Part shown: positions 1 to 9,484 of the stretch, piece after piece
How the letters are laid out: each line of letters opens with the position of its first letter
Position numbering within the stretch: the stretch's first letter is position 1
NCBI GenBank assembly: GCA_028023455.1
Contig: JAQFVV010001072.1
Coordinates: forward strand, 1-64,000
Length of the DNA: 64,000 nucleotides
Origin: Epiperipatus broadwayi
Taxonomy: Eukaryota; Onychophora; Udeonychophora; Euonychophora; Peripatidae
Direction of reading: 5' to 3'
Position numbers and translations under genes: made by a program
Notes under the pieces: generated by a model
What the model saw: only the letters and a program-made list of their open reading frames with translations
Told to the model about the DNA's origin: nothing
Database searches by the model: none

Positions 1-484
1 CCGTTTTATTACGTCAGCTGTAACAATTTTCTGATGAGCATGTTGTAGGAAGGAGCTATCAATTGACATTCCTAATGCAGATGTTAATGCCTCCTACAAC
101 AATATTTCCTGCTCATCAGAGGATGTAGTACGATAGAGACTGGAAACATCTAAATATTTCTATGTTTGGTTTCCCAAAAAGCGCCATTAGAGTTCCGTCT
201 CACTACAACCTGACTTGCCTAAATCTAGTTATGCCAGACGTAGCTCAGAAGGCATGAGATTCTCATGAACAAGTGCTATAACTGATGAGTGATGCAATAA
301 AACAAAACATAATTGGACAACTGGATAACTAATTTAATTTTTAGTAACAAAAAAAAAATTATTAAATAACAATTAATTTGCAATTTCGAACAAAGTTCAT
401 TTCTATTCACATGATAACTCATCTTCATTTTTACTTATGAAAGAGTTAGAAGCAGTTCCTTTTTTTTTTATCAATAGTTCATTT

Positions 485-912
485 ACAAGTTCATTTATGA
501 GAAGACGTTTGGAAACAGTCTAATTCAACAATAGTTCAATTTTGAATTTCTTTATGAGAAGAAGCTTGGAAATATTCTAATTCAACAATAGTTCATTTTG
601 AATTCATTTATGAGAAGAAGCCTGGAAATATTCTAATTCAACAATAGTTCATTTTGAATTCATTTATGAGAAGAAGCCTGGAAATATTCTAATTCAACAA
701 TAGTTCATTTTGAATTTATTTATGAGAAGAAGCTTGGAAACATTCTAATTCAACAATAGTTCATTTTGAATTCATTTATGAGAAGAAGCTTGGAAACATT
801 CTAATTTAACAATAGTTCATTTTGAATTCATTTATGAGAAGAAGGTTGGAAACCTTCTAATTTAACAATAGTTCATTTTGAATTCATTTATGAGAAGAAG
901 CTTGGAAACAGT
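485..912. repeat. 56-bp tandem repeat inside the 3' LTR
   Basis: Units beginning CAATAGTTCA start at 529, 586, 642, 698, 754, 810 and 866, so the period is 56 bp (one unit is 57). Each contains TTTATGAGAAGAAGCTTGG. The units differ by a few substitutions. Confidence 0.92.
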
Positions 913-1039
913 CAAGCATTTATGGTTTATACAGCATTTCATTATTTTATGAATCATTATTGATTGGTAAACATTTAAACTTAGCAATTCTTGATTTGTG
1001 GAGCATTTATCATTTGGTAACCGAATCACTTCTAATCTA

Positions 1040-1610
1040 GTCAAATATAAAAGTATCTTCATACACATAAACTCTGTTTGGCTTGTGGAGCATTTATAAT
1101 TTAGTCAAATATAAAATTATATTCATATACATAAACTCTGTTTGGCTTATGGAGCATTTATCATTTAGTAATTAAAGGCATTTCTAATTTAGTCAAATAT
1201 AAGAGTATATTTATACACATGAATTCTGTTTGGCTTGTGGAGCATTTCTAATCCATATAGTAAATACATTCAAATATTTTTATAAATAAATTTGCGTATA
1301 ACCATTTCATAATTTCATTTTATAACGTATGATAAACATGTTCTAATATTTTACAAAATAAATTCTACGTAATTATTTCATAACTTCACTTTATAACATA
1401 TGATAAAGATGTTTTAATATTTTATAAAACAAATTCTAGGTAATTATTTCATAACTTCATTTTATAACATATGATAAAGATGTCTTAATATTTTATTAAA
1501 CAAAACGTATGCAACCGTTTCATAAATTCACTTCATAACATATGATAAATATGTTTTAATATTTTATAAAAATAATTTTTATGTAGATATTTCATGATGT
1601 CAATTTATAA
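1040..1610. repeat. Two further tandem blocks in the LTR (about 65-90 bp and 70 bp units)
   Basis: Around 1071, 1136 and 1224 the phrase CTGTTTGGCTTRTGGAGCATT recurs. From about 1290 a second unit recurs about four times, marked by ATAACRTATGATAAA followed by TAATATTTTA near 1319, 1392, 1461 and 1532. The same blocks sit at about 5570-6150 in the other LTR. Confidence 0.8.
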
Positions 1611-2199
1611 TTTATGGTAAAAAATGTCTAAACATTCCTATAACGTAATTACCTTCCAGTTTTGCAGTCTAGTTTACTCTAAAGAAGGCAGGTTATTTCA
1701 TCTATGGAAAGTCATGGCATAGCGTGGAGAGAGTGAAGCCACTAAATTACCCCATTGTTATTATAATTCCTCTAGTAAAGCTTTCTTTTTCCATTTTCAC
1801 ATTTTGTTAAAGCTTTATTTTAATGTATCAAAAGAATTAAGTAATACACTTTTTCTTTTTTTTAAAAAAATTTAATATGTTCTGCTTCTCTGTGTAAGAC
1901 GAGAGAAAAAAAAAAAGTTCTTTTCTTCCGACGACGTGTCTGATTTGAATACTGCCTCAGTTTAACTCAAGTTTCTTTTTTCTTTCTTTTTAATGATTGG
2001 ATAATTAATTTCTTTTCTTTTTATTGAGACAGATAAAAAAAAATATGATGACTTAAAATCACAAAATTAAAAATATGATTTTTTTTTTTAAACAAATCAC
2101 AGCTTTTATTTCATTCCCAATTAGACTGAATCACGCTAAACATTTTTAAATGGGGGGGGGTTATTGAATATTTATATGAGGAACAGCATAACTGTTTCA

Positions 2200-2211
2200 T
2201 TACCCCTCACC
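2200..2211 (-). promoter_or_regulatory. Polypurine tract
   Basis: The minus strand reads GGTGAGGGGTAA directly before the TGAAACAG start of the 3' LTR. This is the position where plus-strand DNA synthesis is primed in LTR retrotransposons. Position and purine content are seen; function is inferred from the family. Confidence 0.6.
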
Positions 2212-2854
2212 AAATTTTGGGATGAAATCGCCTGGAAGTACGATTTCATTCCATATACTATACACATTATTTCTCAGTACTGCTTGGTTTTAGATATGCT
2301 GATGAATGGGCAAGATGAGCTGGAAAAGTGAATACATGAACCATAGCCTCCAATGCCAGGATAAGTAGATGGCCAAGCACAAACTACCAGTACACACCGC
2401 CTCATGACGTCACGAGAAAATACCTCATTTTTAAGCACTACCTCTCTTGTACCTAGAAGTATCATCCAACCAAGAATAGGAGCCAGAGAAAGAAAAAAAA
2501 ATTTGGCACTCAGCCAACCCTGCTCAGCTTCGGTGAGTCTTAGGGGCTATCATTTGGCCTATCCATGAGACCAAGGCCTATACATGAGACCTATATATAC
2601 GCACTGCTGGACTATTCTTAGAGCACAACATCCAGGTCTGGATAGTGCCGAGCATATACTTCGGAGCATCATAACACAATGCATCCAAGCAGCTCCGCTC
2701 AATCATCCACCATCTCAACATGAGAAACACAAGTTCATGCATCACTACATCACACTCACAAACCTTTTTCCATCAGCTATCTCTATTTTATTCCGAATTA
2801 TAACTGCAACTTGGTTTGGAGAGACTGAGGATCATGATCAGTTCTCCTATAGTC
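2212..2854. other. LTR-element body downstream of the gag-like frame
   Basis: This part is less AT-rich than the surroundings. It carries no pol motif on either strand. A 111-codon plus-strand frame at 2584-2919 runs antisense to the element and overlaps the end of the gag-like frame; I do not recognise it and treat it as chance. The stretch may be untranslated RNA needed for packaging, which is inference. Confidence 0.4.
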
Positions 2855-4157
2855 CTATTTCATATTATGAGGTGACATACTTCTGGATCGTCTCTTTGTT
2901 GAAAATTTATCATGTTTAACATTACTGTGGTGTCTTGCTTCTTCATTTCTGTATTTTCTTTGGAGATCCTTGTTACTGTTTGATCTCCTAATTATACGCG
3001 TCCGATATGGACCATGAACACCATCTGTGGATTTTCTCCTGTTCCTTTTCCATGGTGGTATTTCATTTTTACATAAAAGTTTATTTTTAAATGGTTCTTC
3101 TGCCATAATAATTATTTTTTTAGTATTTATAAAAGTTTCTTGTTGCTTAATTTTTTTCACACTGATAAATCCTGAGTTTTCAGATTCCCTTTTGGTGTTT
3201 TTTTCTGTGTAAGCAACTATATTTTTAATAACTGTCTTTATATATCTTTTTTCTGTACTCAATTTTTGATTTGAGTTTATTAAGCTTTTGTTTATAATTT
3301 TTATATATGGCTGAGGACTAACACACTTTTCTTTCCATTTTATGGTTTCTTTCTCTATCTCCTTTACTATTTCATAGCATATATCAGACAATTTTTCTGA
3401 AACATTTTCTTCTATATTGGACAGTTCCTTAGTTATATGAGAATTAAGTTTTTGATTATGTTCATTTTCATGTTTTTCATCTTCTTGAAGATCAGAAGAT
3501 TTTAATTTTGCTTTATTAGATTTATTTTCATCCATTTGAAACTCTTTTGCTGTGTTTGATATTCCAGTCTCAGCTTCTGTATATACTGATTCTCTCTTTT
3601 CAATTTTAGAGGTATATTCCACAATCAGAAGTTTTCCTGAAGGTAGACTGATAATTTCAAGATCACTCTTTGTAATTTCAATTTGTGATTCCTTTAAAAT
3701 ATCTTTGGTTGGAAATTCTAAAGTTTCTTGTTCATCCAATTTTTTAGACTGAGTTATTTCTTTTATTAACTGGTTGAACTTTTCATTCTGATTTTCCACT
3801 GCTTCCATAATTTGTTTTTCTATTCTTTGGTTTACTTCTATTGCTTGCTTGTTATCTTCTTCTCTCTGTTTATCCCTTTTTTGGTTATCTTCTTCTCTCT
3901 GTTTGATATCTTCTTCTCTTTGTTTGTCTCTTTTTTGGTTATCTTCCTCTCTCTGTTTGATATCTTCTTCTCTTTGTTTGTCTTTTTTTTGGTTATCTTC
4001 TTCTCTCTGTTTATCCTCTTTTTTGGTTATCTTCTTCTCTCTGTTTGATATCTTCTTCTCTTTGCTTATCTCTTTTCTTTTGGTCTGCTTTTATAATTTC
4101 TATTATCTGAGCTATCATAGCTATCTTTTCTGTTTTCTGAGCCTCCATGTTTACCAT
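2855..4157 (-). pseudogene. Gag-like protein, coiled coil plus basic tail, one frameshift
   Basis: The likely start is an ATG at 4157 in good context (A at -3, G at +4), giving MVNMEAQKTEKIAMIAQ and then a charged repeat of the type KQREEDIKQREEDNQKRD. This frame stops at 4011 after 48 codons, because one repeat unit carries an extra base. The repeat continues in the frame that stays open to 2855; its first in-frame ATG is at 3808 and yields 317 residues. The product is a Glu/Lys/Gln-rich probable coiled coil, then a middle section with no family I recognise, then an Arg/Lys/Ser-rich tail near 2860-3060 ending in an RRSRSMS stretch that could bind nucleic acid. No CCHC knuckle is seen. Its place between PBS and PPT makes it gag-like; homology to any gag is not shown. 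The frameshift may be inactivating, or the 317-residue frame may be used alone. Confidence 0.6.
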
Positions 4158-4391
4158 TTTTCCTTTGTTTTCTAAATCAGTAAGCTTCTCTCTCCATCCA
4201 CACCATGACCCTACCCTATCTTCTTTGAAATGCCTGTTTCATTCTTTATGCCATTCTTTTTTGTGTTGTTTTTCTTTTAAACTTTTATTTTTCCATCCTT
4301 CCTGAACAAATTACATCACTACATCATATGCACTGTTCATATCACGGAATCGTGATCTGCTTATGCCTATGAGTAGGCTAGCTAGATCGGA

Positions 4392-4510
4392 CCTCACAGT
4401 AGGGTGGCAAATTAACCGGCCTATGCCAGATAAGGCCTCACAGTAAGGCACCAAATGTAACCAGAGCCTATAGGTAGGTTAGCCAGGTAAAGCCTCACAG
4501 TTGGATGCCA
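4392..4510 (-). promoter_or_regulatory. Primer-binding site with two upstream-like duplicates
   Basis: The site next to the LTR (4493-4510) reads TGGCATCCAACTGTGAGG on the minus strand and resembles the common retroviral Lys-1,2 tRNA primer site, with substitutions. Two further copies of the same motif lie deeper in the body at about 4436-4453 and 4392-4409. They too are preceded by a GGTTA-like LTR edge, so the whole U5/PBS junction appears tandemly copied with periods of 57 and 44 bases. The tRNA assignment is by recall of the family motif. Confidence 0.65.
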
Positions 4511-4512
4511 AA

Positions 4513-6746
4513 TGTAACCGGACCCACATACAACCGTTTTATTACGTCAGCTGTAACAATTTTCTGATGAGCATGTTGTAGGAAGGAGCTATCAATTGAC
4601 ATTCCTAATGCAGATGTTAATGCCTCCTACAACAATATTTCCTGCTCATCAGAGGATGTAGTATGATAGAGACTGGAAACATCTAAATATTTCTGTTTGG
4701 TTTCCCAAAAAGCACCATTAGAGTTCCGTCTCACTACAACCTGACTTGCCTAAATCTAGTTATGCCAGACGTAGCTCAGAAGGCATGAGATTCTCATGAA
4801 CAAGTGCTATAACTGATGAGTGATGCAATAAAACAAAACATAATTGGACAACTGGATAACTAATTTAATTTTTAGTAACAAAAAAAAAATTTATTAAATA
4901 ACAATTAATTTGCAATTTCGAACAAAGTTCATTTCTATTCACATGATAACTCATCTTCATTTTTACTTATGAAAGAGTTAGAAGCAGTTCCTTTTTTTTA
5001 TCAATAGTTCATTTACAAGTTCATTTATGAGAAGACGTTTGGAAACAGTCTAATTCAACAATAGTTCAATTTTGAATTCCTTTATGAGAAGAAGCTTGGA
5101 AATATTCTAATTCAACAATAGTTCATTTTGAATTCATTTATGAGAAGAAGCCTGGAAATATTCTAATTCAACAATAGTTCATTTTGAATTCATTTATGAG
5201 AAGAAGCCTGGAAATATTCTAATTCAACAATAGTTCATTTTGAATTCATTTATGAGAAGAAGCTTGGAAACATTCTAATTCAACAATAGTTCATTTTGAA
5301 TTCATTTATGAGAAGAAGCTTGGAAACATTCTAATTTAACAATAGTTCATTTTGAATTCATTTATGAGAAGAAGCTTGGAAACATTCTAATTTAACAATA
5401 GTTCATTTTGAATTCATTTATGAGAAGAAGCTTGGAAACAGTCAAGCATTTATGGTTTATACAGCATTTCATTGTTTTATGAATCATTATTGATTGGTAA
5501 ACATTTAAACTTAGCAATTCTTGATTTGTGGAGCATTTATCATTTGGTAACCGAAGCACTTCTAATCTAGTCAAATATAAAAGTATCTTCATACACATAA
5601 ACTCTGTTTGGCTTGTGGAGCATTTATAATTTAGTCAAATATAAAATTATATTCATATACATAAACTCTGTTTGGCTTATGGAGCATTTATCATTTAGTA
5701 ATTAAAGCATTTCTAATTTAGTCAAATATAAGAGTATATTTATACACATGAATTCTGTTTGGCTTGTGGAGCATTTCTAATCCATATAGTAAATACATTC
5801 AAATATTTTTATAAATAAATTTGCGTATAACTATTTCATAATTTCATTTTATAACGTATGATAAACATGTTCTAATATTTTACAAAATAAATTCTACATA
5901 ATTATTTCATAACTTCACTTTATAACATATGATAAAGATGTTTTAATATTTTATAAAACAAATTCTAGATAATTATTTCATAACTTCATTTTATAACGTA
6001 TGATAAAGATGTCTTAATATTTTATTAAACAAAACGTATGCAACCGTTTCATAAATTCACTTCATAACATATGATAAATATGTTTTAATATTTTATAAAA
6101 ATAATTTTTATGTAGATATTTCATGATGTCAATTTATAATTTATGGTAAAAAATGTCTAAACATTCCTATAATGTAATTACCTTCCAGTTTTGCAGTCTA
6201 GTTTACTCTAAAGAAGGCAGGTTATTTCATCTATGGAAAGTCATGGCATAGCGTGGAGAGAGTGAAGCCGCTAAATTACCCCATTGTTATTATAATTCCT
6301 CTAGTAAAGCTTTCTTTTTCCATTTTCACGTTTTGTTAAAGCTTTATTTTAATGTATCAAAAGAATTAAGTAATACACTTTTTTTTTAAAAAAAATTTAA
6401 TATGTTCTGCTTCTCTGTGTAAGACGAGAGAAAAAAAAAGTTCTTTTCTTCCGACGACGTGCCTGATTTGAATACTGCCTCAGTTTAACTCAAGTATCTT
6501 TTTTCTTTCTTTTTAATGATTGGATAATTAATTTCTTTTCTTTTTATTGAGACAGATAAAAAAAAAATAAGATGACTTAACATTTTATTCAATTCCATCA
6601 ATCACAAAATTAAAAATATGATTTTTTTAAAAAACAAATCACAGCTTTTATTTCATTCCCAATTAGACTGAATCACGCTAGACATTTTTAAATGGGGGGG
6701 GGGGGGTTTATTGAATATTTATATGAGGAACAGCATATCTGTTTCA
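4513..6746 (-). repeat. 5' LTR, complete (2234 bp)
   Basis: On the plus strand it starts TGTAACCGG and ends GCTGTTTCA; on the element's sense strand it runs from 6746 down to 4513. The inner edge abuts the primer-binding-like site with a two-base spacer. The LTR is unusually long relative to the body (2.2 kb against 2.3 kb). Bases 6747-6751 (atata) would be the outer target-site copy if duplication was 5 bp, but the partner lies outside the window. Confidence 0.9.
5012..5440. repeat. 56-bp tandem repeat inside the 5' LTR
   Basis: Same array as at 485-912 with the same number of units, so the array predates this insertion and has not changed copy number since. Confidence 0.92.
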
Positions 6747-8697
6747 ATATATATATGAACCTAAATTATGCTTATCTTATGAAAACATAATTTACCCTTG
6801 AAAGTATTAAACTTCCATAAAGATTTATTCATTATTAGCATTTCTTAGGACAGCACTTAAGTGCAGATACTTATAGTAAATTGTATAGAAATAAAAAAAA
6901 ACTGTGTACCTACATACATGCTATTTTCCATTCCATAATTATCATTATTAATAATAGAAACAATTAATATAGTTTTTGTAATGTTATGGTAACTATGAAA
7001 TGCTGTGGAAGTGTCAGAAAAACTTAACAATAGTTAGTACTAATTGTTAACACATTTGTCAAGGTTTTGTCTATCCATATGCAATTTTTGATGCCATTGG
7101 GTAGTTTCATGCAATTGTAGAGTGGTGAGTCTGTCACATCCAACCTGGCTATTCTACACTGGATTTCAAGATGTGCAAAGCATTTAGGTGGCACAGTTTA
7201 GTGAGAGAGAGCTGATTTGTAGGAACATAAAGATAAAAAAATCATTTTACTATGTTGATTGTTATTGTTTCATTCTGAATACATTTTTATTGTAATATTA
7301 AAATAACAAAAGGTATTGTTTTCAGTTTATTAATTTTTTGCTATATTTGCAAAATTGAAATATGTTTAAGTTTATTTTTAAACTTATATTTCTGAGAAAT
7401 AAATAAAAAATCACAAGAACATAATTTGGAATAAAAGTTACTTCACTAAAATAAAAATTTAAACAAGATTTGAATAAAGGCATATTTTATATTTATTTAA
7501 ATTAATAGAATGTGTCAAATTTTAAAAGATTATGCTGTGAAAGCTGATGAAAAAACATATTCAATAATGTTTTCAGTTTCCATGGTAATATTACATTGCA
7601 AGACAGCAAAAATACATACTAAATATCCAAATCCTCTAAAAAGTTAAACTAATGTAATAATCTAATTTTTTCTTGATTAAATATTTACGACTTCATTTGC
7701 CATTCTTGGCTTATTTTTTTCGTGTACATGGAACTCTCATATATGTTATATTTTCATGCTTTTTCATAATTTCTCTTTTTTTTTTGTACTTAAAACAAAT
7801 ACTGTATGGCTTACATTATTACAAGATTTCTTTTTTACAATATGTACTGCTGGAAACAGCTCACAAATTAACACATTACAAGATTGCAATAACCAATACA
7901 CATAAATTGTGTTGTGACCTTCTGTAAACATATTCCTGTAGTATACTCAATAAGCCCTATAAATGATTCATTAATTACTAGTTTTTTTTTGTCTGTAAAA
8001 TTAACTTATCTAATTATTGCTGATGTCTGTTCTGTGTGAAGAATATGAAGAGGACAATTCATTGGGATGCTATATCTAAATAATTTTATGTAATCATTAA
8101 TTTTATTAAGTACTTCATTATTTAAACTTGCAATAAATTCCACTGAATCGTTTACCAAATAGTACATGATTGATTTATTTGTATTCTTATTCTTGCTTAA
8201 AATTTTCCATTAGCGGAAACAGTATCATATATGTTTTTTAGATTAATATTTTCTAATTTTTATGCGTTCTACACAATGAGAAGTTTTTATTTAAAATATC
8301 TATAAAAATCATTTAGTAATGTTTTTTTGCCAATATGAATTCGAACTGTATTTTCAAGAGTGAAATTTGAACTACTTTTAATAACTTTGCCAAGAAATAT
8401 AAGAATTAAAATGGTAAACAGAAAGTCCATGATCCTGAATAACTAGTAGCCAAAATTAATTCTCTTCACTTATTGAAACCCTTTATTATTAAATGCATAG
8501 ATGAATATATTATATTTTTAGAAAGTAATATAAAACAAAAGCAATAAACTGATTTTGAATACATTAATCAGCTACAATGTTTTTCTTGACATAGTTTTAA
8601 AATAATATGATGTAAAGAGAGATTTTCCTTAAGCATTTTTAAAGAAAATGTGTTGACCTTTCTACTCAGGTATAATTTTAAGAGGTAGTAATACATC
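6747..8697. other. AT-rich stretch, nothing recognised
   Basis: No repeat family, RNA gene or convincing coding frame seen. The 84-codon frame at 7673-7927 is hydrophobic and low in complexity, as expected by chance in AT-rich DNA. Confidence 0.5.
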
Positions 8698-9289
8698 ATT
8701 TATACTATCTGGTCATGAATTTGAGTCATGACCATGTTAATGCATGGTTTCATCAAGTCACATTACAAAAATAATGCTAATGGCTTTATTGCTCAAGAGG
8801 CTATAATATTAATTCATTTATACTATATGGTCATGGATCTGAGGCATAACCATGTTAATGCATGATTTCATAGTCATATGACAAAGATAATGCTGATGGA
8901 TTTATTGCTCAAGAAGCAGTAGTATAAATTCATTTATACTATCTGGTCATGAATCTGAGGCATAACCATGTTAATGCATGGTTTCATTGAGTCATATGAC
9001 AAAGATAATGCTGATGGCTTTATTGCTCAAGAGGCAGTAGTATAAATTCATTTATACTATCTGGTCATGAATCTGAGTCATAACCATGTTATGCATGATT
9101 TGCATCAAATCATACTACAAAGATAATGTTAATAGCTTTATCATCAAGAGGCAGTAGTATAAATTCATCATTTATAGGTTTCATCATTTATACTATCTGA
9201 TTGAGTCTGAGGCATAACCATGTTAATGCATGGTTTCATCAAGTCATATTACAAAGATAATGCTAATGGCTTTCTTGCTCAAGAGGTCA
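8698..9289. repeat. Minisatellite, five units of about 116 bp, with SINE-B tail in each
   Basis: Units starting at TTTATACTAT lie near 8699, 8818, 8932, 9051 and 9187; the last spacing is longer through a small insertion. Each unit ends in a segment like GGCTTTATTGCTCAAGAGG. That is the reverse complement of the 3' tail of SINE-B, so the array seems to have grown from a SINE-B end and its flank. Confidence 0.82.
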
Positions 9290-9470
9290 TAAGAAGTTCA
9301 AGTGCCAGAATCAATCATAAATTTGTGCCAAATTAAGCAACCTTTGCACTGATGGTGCAGTTGATAGAGCATTTGACTTAAGATTGGGTGGTCCCAGGAT
9401 TGATTCTAGTGCTCACAGTTTTGATTCTCAATCTTCTTATGAACTCCCAAACAATAAAGTCATAGGTCTT
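9266..9470. mobile_element. SINE-B: minus-strand tail facing a plus-strand copy
   Basis: A plus-strand copy spans about 9345-9465. It has a tRNA-like head (GCAGTTGATAGAGCATTTGA, then GGTCCCAGGATTGATTCT as the degenerate B box) and the tail CTTCTTATGAACTCCC...AATAAAG. An inverted tail fragment lies at 9266-9320. A (TA)n run follows at 9470-9484. The head resembles a tRNA with internal Pol III promoter boxes; the B box is decayed. Confidence 0.65.
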
Positions 9471-9484
9471 TATATATATATATA

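Larger units (their letters stand above)
1..2199 (-). repeat. 3' LTR (truncated by the window edge)
   Basis: Matches 4534-6746 almost base for base, with roughly 20 substitutions and a few length changes in homopolymers. One notable difference is about 20 extra bases near 6570-6590 in the other LTR. Low divergence implies a recent insertion. The LTR is largely made of three internal tandem-repeat blocks, listed separately. A 68-codon frame at 862-1068 (minus) is present in both LTRs but differs by amino-acid-changing substitutions and is not called as a gene. Confidence 0.9.
1..6746 (-). mobile_element. Non-autonomous LTR retrotransposon, gag-only, long LTRs
   Basis: Two near-identical direct repeats (1-2199 and 4513-6746) enclose a 2.3 kb body. 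On the minus strand the repeat starts TGAAACAG and ends GGTTACA, giving the canonical TG...CA ends. A tRNA-primer-like site follows the 5' LTR (4493-4510), and a purine-rich tract (2200-2211) precedes the 3' LTR. The body has one gag-like frame; no protease, reverse transcriptase, RNase H or integrase motif is visible and there is no room for them, so the element would depend on an autonomous partner. The 3' LTR runs off the window: about 21 bases are missing by comparison with the other LTR. The Lys-type primer site suggests a Ty3/gypsy-like parent, which is inference. The target duplication cannot be checked. Confidence 0.88.

Noticed and set aside
862-1068. 68-codon minus-strand frame present in both LTRs (also 5392-5598)
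   Set aside because: The copies differ by amino-acid-changing substitutions only, the frame crosses tandem repeats, and no motif is seen.
2584-2919. Plus-strand 111-codon frame in the LTR-element body
   Set aside because: It is antisense to the element, overlaps the end of the gag-like frame and has no recognised motif.
3812-4175. Plus-strand Ser/Leu/Phe-rich frames of 78 and 108 codons
   Set aside because: They are the antisense of the charged repeat in the gag-like protein.
8698-9289. CRISPR-like regular repeats
   Set aside because: Units are about 116 bp without unique spacers and the genome is clearly eukaryotic.
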